A DNA stretch of 64,000 bases from Diphasiastrum complanatum. Lineage: Eukaryota; Streptophyta; Lycopodiopsida; Lycopodiales; Lycopodiaceae. The DNA is taken from contig CM055102.1 of assembly GCA_029204225.1 (NCBI GenBank), positions 25,956,922-26,020,921 of the forward strand, in the 5' to 3' direction. Both the position numbers and the translations under genes were made by a program. Below the pieces are notes generated by a model. It was not told the DNA's origin. It made no database searches and saw nothing but the letters and a program-made list of their open reading frames with translations. Below are positions 1 through 11,930 of this stretch, piece after piece. How positions within the stretch are numbered: position 1 is the first letter of the stretch; the number at the start of each line of letters is the position of its first letter.

Positions 1-206
1 ATTAAGATTTGGATAGACTCCCGATGCTGTTGGTATATCGTTCAATGGCATAGAATCAGCATGTATTGGATCCACGACTGGTTCTTTCTGCTTATGTGCT
101 CTGGTGACAACCATCAAGGGTGCACTTGGTTTATTCTGAGCTACTAGTCTTTGCTTGATTGTTATCAAATTTACAGGTGCTATAGCTGGTGGTGGTTTCG
201 TTCTTG

Positions 207-1560
207 CTAGAAAATCTTTATAGCAATGCCCATAGCCACAGTCACGACATAATGGTACAATTTTTTTTTATTTGGACATTTTGCAACTCTGTGATTTTCT
301 CCGCATGCAAAGCATCCAAGTGGTGCTCTGGTCCAATTTCTAGAGGCTTGTTGTTGAGCGACAACATAAAGCATACTGTTATGAAGATCCACCTGAAGAT
401 CCACTTGCTTGATCATTTCCATAGTTCCATTGCTCAGCACTTTCCTAAGGTTCGGGTTCCATCAAATTGGCAGGAGGAGCGGAGTGCTTTGGTGGGGCAG
501 GTAAAGTTAAACGTTCTGGATATCCAAGAGCAGGTTGTCGAGGTCTTGCTGCTGGATTTCCTCCATACTGTGGTTCTCGATATCCCATTTGTGCATATCG
601 TTGCTGAATTATCCGAGGGTTGAATTGCAAAAAACAGTCTCATGGTCAGGTGAATTACACAGATGGCAAACACTGATTTCCATTCGTTTTTTCAATTGAG
701 GACACTCGTTCACTGTGTGATTTCCTGTACAATTAGAACACCAGACATTTTCCCTGGTAGGAAAAGTCTTTGCAAACTTCTCAGGTTCCTTGTTCGCTTG
801 TCCGTGGAAATTTTCCAATGCTTTGATCTTCTCATCAAATTGTGACTGCAACTTTTTTATCTGTTTTTGCTGGTTCTTCCCAAGTTTCTCAAACTCATTG
901 AGCATCATTTCTGCAATAGCGTTGGCATTCGTTGATGCAACAGTGGTAGATGTCGTAGTGGTCTGCCCTGCAGTATATGGCAACATACTGATATTTGGCT
1001 CATCGTCTGAATCTTCATCCTCCTCCAGAATTGCATCGTCCATAGCATTTTGCAAGAGTGCATACTCATTATGGCGTTTCAGCTCACGTCTGATCCTTTT
1101 AGGTAGGCCTGATAAAAACCACATAATCATGGCATTCTCGTTAATTAGTTCAGGTTCGATTCAGATCTGAGACATTTCACCCGTTCAATGTAATCTCGAA
1201 CCATTTCTCGTTTTCCCGTTTTAATTTTACTTAAAAGTAGGAAAAGGTCTTCCATAAACTTCCGCGGTTTGAATCGTGGATGAGGGCTTGTTTAACAACC
1301 TCCCAATCTGTACGTTCAGTTTCATCTTGATTATAGTACCAATCTTGTGCTGCACCTGTTAAGGCCATAAGAAACAACTTAAGTTTATCTTGAGGATAAA
1401 TCTCGCCATAGACTTCACAGGATTCAGCATAGATATGAAGAAATCTAACTGGATCTGTTAATCCATTATATTTGGGTAGATCCAATTGGGTTGCTCTTCT
1501 AACAATAATTGGATTGACTTCCTGTGGAGCACCTCCAGGAGCACCTCCAGGGGCAGCCAT
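207..1560 (-). pseudogene. Ty3/gypsy gag (broken), continuing off the left edge
   Basis: Capsid-like Gag gene of a Ty3/gypsy retrotransposon, read right to left. The ATG at 1560 opens a Gly/Ala/Pro-rich start (MAAPGGAPGGAP), followed by a retrotransposon-gag core with PKYNGLTDP and LTGAAQDWYYN near residues 30-80. Around 1,130-1,260 the frame breaks at least once. It resumes with MWFLSGLPKRIRRELKRH, an acidic stretch and a coiled-coil-like KNQQKQIKKLQSQFDEKI segment. Three CCHC-type knuckles follow: CSNCTGNHTVNEC, CHLCNSPDHETVFC and CFACGENHRVAKC, the last with one residue fewer than usual. Two frames are needed between 207 and 630. Protease and pol would lie beyond position 1. The element's primer-binding site and LTR lie upstream at 2,776-3,513. 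Family assignment is firm; function is lost. Confidence 0.85.
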
Positions 1561-2775
1561 TTTTACAAATTTAGATCAAATAGATAATGAGATTGGATCT
1601 AGATTTTTCAATAAAAAAACTATTTCAGATCAGATTTGCTAGATCTATTCCACTTTTCAAGAATCTGATTCTATGAAAAAGTTTTCGAAATTCGATCAAT
1701 CGATACTTCTCAAAAATGATAAATCTCTTAGAATCCAAATCAGAATATATCAGATTTGATCCAAATTTTGACAGAGACTTGATCTGGAAAATCAGAAATT
1801 AAAAATAGGATTGGCGAAGGTTCACTAGGCGAAAGCTGGCTCGGCGAAGGTTCAACAATGTTATTTTGGGAAAAAAAACTCTCTGAACAACTTTTCTGAC
1901 AATTTCTTGGGAAATAACTTTCGTCGTCCTCTCAGGTGAAAGATCTGACACAGATACAACTATGGAAAAATGGACGAAGTTTTTTGACACAAGAAATTAT
2001 AGTTTCTGTAGTCTGGCGAGGGTAAACTTCAAGATATTTTGTGATCTGATCAAGAAGAATCTTCGTTGAACTCAAAAATAGTATTTCACTATAAATAGAA
2101 TATTTTGGAAACTTGGTGAAGGTTTGGTGAAGGATCAAGAGTAATATTGGTAATTTTGCAAAAAAAATGTTTTTTTTGGCAAAAATATGACAATATGACA
2201 ACTGATCCTCTGAAACCCTTTCTATTTTTGGTATTATTCTTCGCCGACCTAGCAGTAGATAGATCTGAATCACACCTAAGCATAGTGAATCGGGCAAAGG
2301 TTCTTTTTTTTTTTTTATTTTTAGGGTTTTTGTGATTTTTTGGTGTTTTTTTTGACGGTTTTTTTGATGTTTTTGGAAATCTGCTAGGAATTAATCTTCG
2401 CCCTTAAAACTGAAGGTTCTGTAAACAAAACCGAAGATGTCTGCAACTCGGCGAAGGTTTTTTGAATGAGGATAAAAAGTTCTAAGCCCTGATGTCGCTT
2501 TTTGCCTCTTTTTGACCAAATCTGACAGATTTGACTGATTTTTATTATTTTCTCTGATATCTTAGATCCGAATAAATCTTAAGATTGGTGATCTGAATAG
2601 CTTTCCCTGTTTAACAATCAAATTAGATTTCAAACAAGCAAATCCACTCCAATCAAGTAAAATCAATTCCAAACTAACTCTAAATGCAGATCTAACACTA
2701 TTCATGCCACGACAAGATGGCTAATGCAAGCTAACCATCCAACAATCATGCTGCAAACTGAAAAATTGGCATAGC
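1561..2775 (-). other. Untranslated leader of the gypsy element
   Basis: This is the AT-rich stretch between the primer-binding site and the gag start of the minus-strand gypsy element. No convincing reading frame is seen. The motif GGCGAAGGTT and close variants recur irregularly near 1812, 1842, 2113, 2124, 2290 and 2452 on the plus strand. A long leader is common in plant gypsy elements. No function is claimed for the motif. Confidence 0.6.
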
Positions 2776-2793
2776 TCTTCGGCAGTGGCGCCA
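2776..2793 (-). other. Primer-binding site of the gypsy element
   Basis: On the minus strand the LTR end (CCCACTACA) is followed four bases later by TGGCGCCACTGCCGAAG. This resembles the TGGCGCC-type primer-binding site used by many plant Tat/Athila-like gypsy elements. Its position just inside the LTR fixes the element's orientation. Confidence 0.75.
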
Positions 2794-2797
2794 AAAT

Positions 2798-3513
2798 TGT
2801 AGTGGGTTTCTTTCCTTGCCTAACCTGAATCCAAGATCTAGTCAATCTAGCATCAAAGAGACAAAGCTAGTTGTCACGCGTAGGTTTGTTCCCATGAGAG
2901 CGATAGTATAGTTCAGATTTCAACATGAATGGAGGATCCAAACCTAACTCTAACATCCATTAACACTACGATCCACAACAAAGATAACTTACTATTTCTC
3001 TTTCTCTCTTTCTCTCTCATAAAAAGTATAATAACATGCAATTCCAATAACAATCAGATCCAACAATTAGCAAAAACCAAAGAAAGCATGAGAGATGGAG
3101 AAGGAAAGAAGAAGAGCAAGGACATTCATCAATCCATTTCTGAAAAGAACCAATCTGCTCTATTGAAATGAGAAAATGAACATGAGGAGCAACTCGAGTT
3201 GGTCTCTTTTTATAGTAGAGAGGAGGACTCTGGCCTCTGAATCCTATTGGTCCATTCTTGCCTCTCTTTTTATTCAAATTTACAAAAGTGTGGGAACCAT
3301 TAAAATTGGATGGAAACCCAACTTTATTCACTAACTTGACATTTAGGGCCTGTGACATTAAAAGTTCTGCAAAAAGGTCTAAAGTCCTTTTATTGACTTC
3401 CTAATTAATCAAATATGTGATCATCGGGTTGGACTTACACATGCAGGGTGCCAAATCCCTCTCACTTATTAACTAGGGTTAGGGTTGCCTTGGGATCCAC
3501 AAACCCTCCAACA
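2798..3513 (-). mobile_element. 5' LTR of the minus-strand gypsy element
   Basis: The LTR starts TGTTGGAGGG (at 3513) and ends CCCACTACA (at 2798), 716 bp with TG...CA termini. It holds a TATA-like box (CTATAAAAAGAG, near 3,205-3,220). Two relatives lie in plus orientation at 32,734 and 34,407, sharing blocks such as GTCAAGTTAGTGA and GGCACCCTGCATGTGTAAGTCC. The right edge abuts copia RNase H coding sequence, so the element inserted into an older copia copy. The partner LTR is outside the window. Confidence 0.85.
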
Positions 3514-3849
3514 TATGCCTTAAGCCAATTCTCTTCCAATCCTGGCATGGCACATTGGCAAATGGCAAAACGAATCCTGCAATATTTGAAGGGTACCCAA
3601 AAAATGAGATTCACCTACAAAGCTGACAACGAAAGAAAAGGATTCGAGCTGCACCACTATAGTGATGCAAGCTGGGCGAGCTGCAAAGATGACAACAAGT
3701 CCGTAACTAGAGGATGTTCAATAGCATGCGGATCATCAATCAACTGGATATGCAAAAAGCAAACCTTGGTAGCCCAATCCTCATGCCAAACCGAAATTAA
3801 TGGGTTAATGGTAGTGCAATCTATTATCGGGAAAGGTACTCTGATGTAG
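3514..3849 (+). pseudogene. Ty1/copia RNase H fragment split by the gypsy insertion
   Basis: This encodes the C-terminal RNase H part of a copia polyprotein. Readable motifs are YALSQFSSNPG, WQMAKRILQYLKGT, HYSDASWASCKDD and KKQTLVAQSS. The catalytic-type SDASW segment is present, but the usual SSTEAEY block reads SSCQTEING. The reading frame begins exactly at the gypsy LTR edge, so the upstream RT half would lie beyond the gypsy element, outside the window. It is a dead remnant. Confidence 0.8.
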
Positions 3850-4260
3850 TCAAGTGTGGTTCATGTTAACAAGAGGTTACTATTTCTTCAAGTGCCATAA
3901 AACCATTGCCAAATAGTTCATTATTCGAATTCCAGCAAACCCATCACATCATTGTACATGTTTCATAAAACTTCCTTACGTTACAGTCATCATCATTGTA
4001 TGAGTTATAGTTTTATTAAGCAAAAGCTATCTCAAATCCATCATTAGTATCCTAGCATACAACTAAAACAAATCATTTGCTTATAGGGTGGCCTCATGTA
4101 GAGAGTTACATGCTCATTTTGAGCAGAAAACCCGATCATAAAAACATCATGCATGCACAAGGTGATCATTCTTATCAACTATCATACAAAACAAGTTCAG
4201 AGGACCTGATTTCAGCCTAGATTAATTAGATCTCATGACCCTATGTCAAATCTAATCAAT
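3850..4260 (+). repeat. Copia 3' flank, inverted copy of 42,145-42,545
   Basis: This follows the RNase H fragment. Its reverse complement is found at 42,145-42,545, where shared blocks include GGTGATCATTCTTATCAACTAT and the CAAATGATTTGCTT region. It is likely the 3' region of this copia family. No gene is visible. Confidence 0.7.
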
Positions 4261-4520
4261 GGCACTCAATCTTGGTAGCTTATTGTAAGATTTACACCAA
4301 AAATTACATAAAAAGCTTACAAATTGAATTTGTACCATGCATCAAATGCAGGTTCAGAGGTTCCCACATGTGTGAAAAGTATAGATTTGGATCCCTACCA
4401 AGTTTGGGATCAAATCCCCTCACCAAAATCAAGATTCTAGCTGCCCTCTCAATACTAGCTTTTAGCACCAAAACTTGCTAAAAATTGCTTTGCTTTTGAT
4501 TAATGGTTAATGCTGTTGTA

Positions 4521-4536
4521 CTTGGCTCTGATACCA
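4521..4536 (-). other. Primer-binding site (tRNA-iMet type)
   Basis: On the minus strand TGGTATCAGAGCCAAG directly follows the LTR end TTTCACA. It matches the usual plant copia primer-binding sequence TGGTATCAGAGC. The leader runs on to about 4,270, with no gag recognised after it. Confidence 0.85.
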
Positions 4537-5234
4537 TGTGAAAGTACAGTACATTAGGACCATAAATGGATTTACTAAAGATCCACAAGAGTGATTGGAT
4601 GCTTGCTTAACAATCTATCAAAACACCAGTCATCGAAAAGTTGATCTAGATTGGCAATTTGACAAACAACAAGCATTAACAATCAAAAACATTGATCAAC
4701 ATTGAAATCCGAGCCCACACATGTGTACTACAGGCTGTACTATGGCCTTCAAGCTGAGAAACAAGTAGAAATTAAGTTGGTTGCATTTGGATCACAAAAA
4801 CTCAACGTACATAGTGGAGTAGTTGGAGATTGCCAATGAGCTCCAAAAAAAATCTTCTTCTCACTATGAGAGCTTGGAATACATACCAAATTCGACTTCC
4901 TTTTGAAGTTAGGTGGATTTTCAGCATGTAATAAGGAAGTTAACTCAACCTTTTTGCCCTAAAATGAAACCCTAGTCTATTTCCTAGAGTCATGCTTGGT
5001 AGATACCTAGTTGGTCAATTTTCACCTTAAATCTAGGATTTAGGTCCTATAAACTAGGAATCACTACCAAAATGACATGACCAACCCTATGGACTTGACC
5101 TAACCTACATTAGGAGTGGATTGCCATGTGGCATCTTGGTCTCACATGTGTGGAATCCACTTATGTACAAAATTTACATTATACTACATGGTTTTTGATC
5201 AAGCTAGATTTGCCAATTTTGGCAATTCTTCACA
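4537..5234 (-). mobile_element. Copia-type 5' LTR with adjacent primer-binding site
   Basis: A 698-bp LTR with inverted ends TGTGAA...TTCACA, read right to left. It lies inside the protease-encoding part of an older copia element, so it is a nested insertion. Related LTR sequence occurs at 6,440-6,793, around 9,360-9,705, and in plus orientation at 45,536-45,900. The rest of this element to the left is not recognisable beyond a short leader. Confidence 0.8.
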
Positions 5235-6251
5235 CTACACTCTTCATCACTTGTAGTAAAGACAAAATTTTTAGCATCATTGAATGAGTGTAATATTGAG
5301 AAAATATCCTTTTCACAAGATATGTGGGAGCTAGCCCCACTATCAATCCACCAAGTGTCTCTTGAATTGCTATTATTTGTTGGTGAGGATGATGCCATCA
5401 AGAATACATCAACTTCATCCTCCTCCTCCTCATGTGCAAGGTTTTCTTGTTTATCCTCCCCCTCTTGTGCTCTTAGCCTCTTGTAGCATTCGGATGCATA
5501 ATGCCCCTTCTTTCCACAAAAGAAATATTTTTGCTTTGACTTGTTCTTTGAACATCCTCTTCTTTGGTTTCCTTTGGATGCTTCTTCTTTCCATTGGTCT
5601 TCTTTTTGCCCTTGAATGAGAAATTGGCTTTTTCATCTCCATCCTGCAAGGACAATGAACTCATTCTTGCCTTGGTGTGGAGCATCATACACTCTTCAAC
5701 CACTAATACACTGTGAAGTTTTTCTATAGTTGGCAGAGCGTCTTGGATGGCAAAACTTTGGACCAAATTTGCAAAGTCATCTCCTAGACCATTAAGGACA
5801 ATTTGTACAAGCTCTCCATCGTGAATCTTCTCTCCAATGAAAGGCAACTCCCTATTTAGAGACTTGATTCTAAGCACATAGTCTTGTGCACTCTCCTCAT
5901 TTTTTCTCATGCTTTGCAAAATCTGATTGTTAAGCATGAACACTCTAGAAGTGTTGCTACATTCATAGATTGAATTTAAAGACTCCCAAGCCTCTTTAGC
6001 ACTAGTACATGCTGATACTTCTCTCAACGAATCATTGCTCACATTCATCTTCACACAATGAAGTGAAAGCCTAGATCTCTTCTTGTATCTAGCTAACTCT
6101 TGTGCACCTAGAGGTTCATCTTCATCTTCAATCAGAAAATCATAAAGGTCTTGGAGCACCATGAGTGTCTCCATCCTAACCTTCCAAATAGCATAATAGT
6201 AGAATTTAATTTCTCACTAGCTTCTAGAAGGTATGCTCCAATAGATCCCAT
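5235..6251 (-). pseudogene. Copia gag-protease fragment, copy 1
   Basis: Gag of a Ty1/copia element (UBN2-like), starting MGSIGAYLLEASEKLNST at 6251. A one-base deletion near 6,196 relative to copy 2 (8,601-9,211) shifts the frame. The main body reads METLMVLQDLYDFL, CSNTSRVFMLNNQILQSMRK and GDDFANLVQSFAIQDALPTI. The zinc knuckle near 5,500-5,530 reads YFFCGKKGHYASEC, so its first Cys appears replaced by Tyr. The protease start WWIDSGASSHISC follows, after which the LTR at 5,234 interrupts the gene. The protein cannot be made intact. Confidence 0.85.
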
Positions 6252-6793
6252 CTTACTAGTAGATTCTACACGCAAGAAATAGATTTGATTGACTTTGAAA
6301 CTCACAAAGGTCTCACACTTGTAGTGTTTCACTCAAATTAGATTTATATTCCAACAAATGGACTTATAACCTTAGTTCTAGCACTCTCTCACAAAGTTGG
6401 AATGAAGATAAGATGCTGTGAAATCTACTTATTATCAAATCTTGCCAATTTTCACTCTATTGACTACTCTTGAGAAAATCAATGAACACAAAAGGAAGTT
6501 AACTTGGCTCTCTTGCCCTAATTGCAACCCTAGCCTAATTCCTAGAGTCATGCCTAGTAGGTGACTAGTTGGTCAAATTTTCATCTTAAACTTGGGTGTA
6601 GGTCCTATAATCTAGGAATCACTACCAAAATGACATGACCAACTTTTTACACTTGATCAAACCTATAGTAGGGTAGGTTTCCCATGTGGCTCCATGGCCT
6701 CACATGTGTGGGACCCACTTGTGTACACAATTTACACTATTCTACATGGTTTTTGATCAAGCTAGATTTGCCAATTTTTGACAATTTCTCACG
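6252..6793 (-). mobile_element. Degenerate LTR and leader upstream of copia gag copy 1
   Basis: Between the gag start and 6793 lies LTR-family sequence shared with 4,537-5,234 (GGAAGTTAACT, CACTACCAAAATGACATGACCAAC, GTTTTTGATCAAGCTAGATTTGCC). The expected TGTG start is mutated to CGTG at 6793. No primer-binding site is recognisable, so the LTR 3' edge cannot be placed. The second copy occupies about 9,212-9,706. Confidence 0.6.
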
Positions 6794-7943
6794 TTCTTGA
6801 TGACATCTACATCCTCACCAACAAGCAATGGCAATTCAAGAGATTTTGAAGATAATGTTGGCTTGGTATTTCCATGCAAATAATATTTGAAAATAAATAA
6901 GTTTCTTTATCAACCTAACATTTGCATGAAGATTGCAAATATGCACATTCTTCAAAGGATTTGATAAAATGGGCTTCCAATTTGGATCGACATTTTTTTT
7001 TTCTGTAATACTTTTCAATATCATCTGCCAAATGTCATTCTACATTGAAGTCCTGAATTTTAAAAACATTGAAAACTCCACCATACATATGCTCGTTGAC
7101 GATCTTTGAGTAAGATATTCTACAAAATATTCATGATACTATATCATGACCTTCTTTCAAAATCCATTGAGAAAATAAGTTAGACTGAGCTCAAATACTA
7201 TTGTATTAACCACAAATCATGCTAGTTAATTATTGTAATCTGATGATAAAAAGAATTATCTAAGAACTTGCCAACCACTAGATGTCATTTTCAGACTGGA
7301 CGTTGAAATTGAAATCTCCTTAATCTCTTGTTTGTGCAAGTGCACCGTTTATGAAAGTTACACTACCATTTCCATCTTCTGCCGTTTAACCATTTCTAAC
7401 TCATCTAAGTTCGGTAGTATGACTGTTTTATCATTTATTGTTTCAAATGTTATATTATAGATGCAACCATGCATTTCAATAATCGTTTTACATATTTTTA
7501 GATGAATTAAAAGCTATAGATCTTTTTCAATTTGATATGTCTCCTGAATCTAAAATGGGATACCAATAATATTATGCATTCTTTTATTTAAGTTATTTTG
7601 CTCTTGCTTCAAGTGATATGACCTTGGAATAGGTACTTCTATTATTTGAACTGGCTTAAATGCTTCTCTATAAGTTGAAATATTGTCACATATGCTTATG
7701 TGCTTATACAGCAAAATTACAAACATCTTGGACTATAGTCTTATTTAAACTTTTATGAATGTCCACCATCAAGAACTTTGCCCTATATGAGAATTTCTAT
7801 TATTCATCAAAATGTAATAAGTAGATTTACTTGTCAATGTAAAACCCAATTTCCAATTGAGGCATTCCATATAACTAGTTGAGTTACTGTTGAGAAGAGG
7901 GATGTAACATAATACTAGTTGATATAATGCGATGATACAAAAT
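6794..7943. other. Unassigned segment between LTR blocks (copy 1)
   Basis: AT-rich sequence repeated at 9,707-11,270. Short minus-strand readings such as KKNVDPNWKPILSNPLKNVH look protein-like, but many stops interrupt them. It is probably internal sequence of a decayed element. I do not recognise a family. Confidence 0.4.
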
Positions 7944-8589
7944 TGTTGAAATATAGTACTAAGGACCATAAATGAGCCTACAAAAGACTCCAAGAGTGAT
8001 TGATTGATTAATACACCAATCTATTGCAAAACTAGTCACCAATTTCTTGATCTAGAAAAGCAATTATGGAACACACATTCAAGAGCAATTTAATACAATG
8101 ATCAAACATAGAAATACGATACCGCACGTGTGTGGTACGACCTTCAGTATGGCATGTTATCATAGAATGATAGTAATCAAGTTTAATTTGCAAAGCATTC
8201 ACAAAAAAAACAAGACAAATGTGGAGGAAACTCGAGATGGCCAACATGCTCTCAAAATTTTATCTCCTCATCAGGCTCTTCTCCTTTGAAGTTAGGTGAA
8301 AATCCAGCATGTAAGAAAGATCCTAATTGACATTAATTTGCCCTAATATGTCAATCTTACCTAACCCTCAAGTTATGCCAAGTTGGTGATTAGGTCAACT
8401 ACTCCATGATTTGAAAAGTTTGGTCCTACAATTTATGAAACTTGATCTACTAGCCTAACTAAACCCTATGATAGATATCTAACTACCTTAGACCTAAACT
8501 CACATGTGGGAACATACCCTCACATGTGTGGATTGCAATCTGTACCAAAAACTATGTGCAAATCAAACTAGAATTTGCCAATTTTCACA
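7944..8589 (-). mobile_element. LTR-like block, copy 1
   Basis: It starts TGTGAAAATTGGC at 8589 after a GAGGAG purine run and ends TTTCAACA at 7944. The sequence just beyond, TTGTATCATCGC, looks like a decayed TGGTATCAGAGC primer-binding site. A near-identical block lies at 11,271-11,917. Confidence 0.6.
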
Positions 8590-8600
8590 CTCCTCAAATC

Positions 8601-9211
8601 TTGCCTTGGTGTAATACACTGTGAAGTTTTTTTATAGTTGGCAAAGCGTCTTGGATGGCAAAACTTTGGACCAAATTTGCAAAGTCATTTCCTAGACCAT
8701 TAAGGACAATTTGTACAAGCTCTCCATCGTGAATCTTCTCTCCAATGGATGTCAACTCCATATTTAGAGACTTGATTATAAGCACATAGTCTTGTGCACT
8801 CTCCTCATTTTTTCTCATGCTTTGCAAAATCTGATTGTTAAGCACGAACACTCTAGAAGTGTTGCTACATTCATAGATTGAATTTAAAGACTCCCAAGCC
8901 TCTTTAGCACTAGTACATGCTGATACTTCTCTCAACAAATCATTGCTCACAATCATCTTCACACAATGAAGTGCAAGCCTAGATCTCTTCTTGTATCTAG
9001 CTAACACTTGTGCACCTAGAGGTTCATCTTCATCTTCTATCAGAAAATCATAAAGGTCTTGGAGCACCATGAGTGACTCCATCCTAACCGTCCAAATAGC
9101 ATAATTAGTAGAATTTAATTTCTCACTAGCTTCTAGAAGGTATGCTCCAATAGATCCCATCTTACTATTAGATTCTACACGCAAGAAATAGATTTGATTG
9201 ACTTTGAAACT
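8601..9211 (-). pseudogene. Copia gag fragment, copy 2
   Basis: This is the duplicate of the gag at 5,665-6,251, with an uninterrupted N-terminal half starting MGSIGAYLLEASEKLNSTNY. Motifs shared with copy 1 include VRMESLMVLQDLYDFL, SAKEAWESLNSIYECS and GLGNDFANLVQSFAIQDALPT. It stops after the LPTIKKLHSVL region, where a 29-bp deletion and the edge of the duplication remove the zinc knuckle and protease. Confidence 0.85.
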
Positions 9212-11270
9212 CACAAAAGTCTCACACTTGTAGTGTTTCACTCAAATTAGATTTATATTCCAACAAATGGACATATAACCTCAGTTCTAGCACTCTCTCA
9301 CAAAGTTGGAATGAAGATAAGATGCTGTGAAATCTACTTATTATCAAATCTTGCCAATTTTCACTCTATTGACTACTCTTGAGAAAATCAATGAACACAA
9401 AAGGAAGTTAACTTGGCTCTTTTGCCCTAATTTGCAACCCTAGCCTAATTCCTAGAGTTATGTCTAGTAGGTGACTAGTTGGTCAAATTTTCATCTTAAA
9501 CTTAGGTGTAGGTCCTATAATCTAGGAATCACTACCAAAATGACATGACCAACTTTTTACACTTGATCAAACCTATAGTAGGGTAGGTTTCCAATGTGGC
9601 TCCATGGCCTCACATGTGTGGGACCCACTTGTGTACACAATTTACACTATTCTACATGGTTTTTGATCAAGCTAGATTTGCCAATTTTTGACAATTCTTC
9701 ACATTCTTGATGACATCTACATCCTCACCAACAAGCAATGGCAATTCAAGAGACTTTGAAGATAATGTTGGCTTGGTATTTCCTTGCAAATAATATTTGA
9801 AAATAAATAAGTTTCTTTATTAACCTAACATTTGCATGAAGATTGCAAATATGCACATTCTTCAAAGGATTTGATAAAATGGGCTTCCAATTTGGATCGA
9901 CATTTTTTTTTCTGTAATACTTTTCAATATCATCTGCCAAATGTCATTCTACATTGAAGTCCTGAATTTTAAAAACATTGAAAACTCCACGATACATATG
10001 CTCGTTGACGATCTTTGAGTAAGATATTCTACAAAATATTCATGATACTATGTCATGATCTTCTTTCAAAATCTATTGAGAAAATAAGTTAGACTGAGCT
10101 CAAATACTATTGTATTAACCACAAATGAAGCTAGTTAATTAGTGTAATCTGATGATAAAAAGAATTATCTAAGAAGTTGCCAACCACTAGATGTCATTTT
10201 CAGACTGGACGTTGAAATTGAAATCTCCTGAATCTCTTGTTTGTGCAAGTGCACCGTTCATGAAAGTTACACTACCCTTTCCATCTTCTGCCTTTTAAAC
10301 ATTTCTAACTCATCTAAGTTAGGTAGTATGACTGTTTTATCATTTATTGTTTCAAATGTTATATTATAGATGTAACCATGTATTTCAATAATCGTTTTAC
10401 ATCTTTTTAGATGAATTAAAAGCTATAGATCTTTTTCAATCTGATATGTCTCCTCAATCTAAAATGGGATACCAATAATATTATGCATTCTTTTATTTAA
10501 GTTATTTTGCTCTTGCTTCAAGTGATATGACCTTGGAATAGGTACTTCTATTATTTGAACTGGCTTAAATGCTTCTCTATAAGTTGAAATATTGTCACAT
10601 ATGCTTATGTGCTTATACAGCAAAATCACAAACATCTTGGACTATAGTCTTATTTAAACTTTTATGAATGTCCACCATTAGGAACTTTGCAAATTTTTAC
10701 CCTATATGAGAATTTCTATAATTCATCAAAATGTAATAAGTAGATTTACTTGTCAATATAAAACCCAATTTCCAATTGAGGCATTGTCTTTTATATTTTG
10801 ATCAGCAACCCAAGGAAAACATAATAGTTAAGAAAGAAACACAATAGCTGAAAAAAAAAATCTTGATTGTTGATTTCACTGATTGTTCTTAGCCTTCTTC
10901 TTTGACATTTCACATCTTCCAACAATTGTAAGTTCTCAGAACAAAAATAGTGCATTTGCTCATATTCTATTTTTAAATTCAAAATTATCTTTTCTAGTCA
11001 TTCTTGATTCATTTGAAGTTCTCCATTTTCTTCAAGGGTCTTCTAGACAACATAATCTCTCTCATGACAATAAGAATATATGACTCTATATTCACTTTCT
11101 AAAAATTGAATTCTTTGCATGAAAAGTGTATTTCCATAATTGTGCAATCTTTCATAATATCCTACTTAATAGTTCATCATGTTCGTTGCACATCCATATA
11201 ACTAGTTGAGTTATTGTCGAGAAGAGGGATGTAACATAATACTAGTTGATATAATGCAATGATACAAAAT

Positions 11271-11917
11271 TGTTGAAATATAGTACTACAGACCATAAAT
11301 GAGCCTACAAAAGACTCCAAGAGTGATTGATTGATTAATACACCAATCTATTGCAAAACTAGTCACCAATTTCTTGATCTAGAAAAGCAATTATGGAACA
11401 CACATTCAAGAGCAATTTAATACAATGATCAAACATAGAAATACGATACCGCACGTGTGTGGTATGGCCTCCAGTATGGCATGTTATCATAGAATGATAG
11501 TAATCAAGTTTAATTTGCAAAGCATTCACAAAAAAAAACAAGACAAATGTGGAGGAAACTCGAGATGGCCAACATGCTCTCAAAATTCTATCTCCTCATC
11601 GCGCTCTTCTCCTTTGAAGTTAGGTGAAAATCCAGCATGTAAGAAGGATCCTAATTGACATTAATTTGCTCTAATATGTCAATCTTACCTAACCCTCAAG
11701 TTATGCCAAGTTGGTGATTAGGTCAACTACTCCATGATTTGAAAAGTTTGGTCCTACAATTTATGAAACCTGATCTACTAGCCTAACTAAACCCTATGAT
11801 AGATATCTAACTACCTTAGACCTAAACTCACATGTGGGAACATACCCTCACATGTGTGGATTGCAATCTGTACCAAAAACGATATGCAAATCAAACTAGA
11901 ATTTGCCAATTTTCACA
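11271..11917 (-). mobile_element. LTR-like block, copy 2
   Basis: It is almost identical to 7,944-8,589, with the same TGTGAAAATTGGC start following a purine run (TTTGAGGAG). It closes the tandem duplication on the right. Confidence 0.6.
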
Positions 11918-11930
11918 CTCCTCAAATCTA

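Larger units (their letters stand above)
5665..11930. repeat. Roughly 3 kb tandem duplication (5,665-8,597 and 8,601-11,930)
   Basis: The two halves are near-identical in order: copia gag, its degenerate upstream LTR, an unidentified segment (about 6,800-7,860 and 9,710-10,785), and a second LTR-like block starting TGTGAAAATTGGC. Copy 2 lacks about 29 bp of gag at its start. It carries about 405 extra bp at 10,787-11,192 between GCATT and CCATATAAC. Sequence identity is high throughout, so the duplication postdates the insertions it contains. Confidence 0.8.

Noticed and set aside
609-1170. Plus-strand frame opposite the gypsy gag (790-1,170)
   Set aside because: Antisense shadow of the gag reading frame; the zinc knuckles are on the minus strand.
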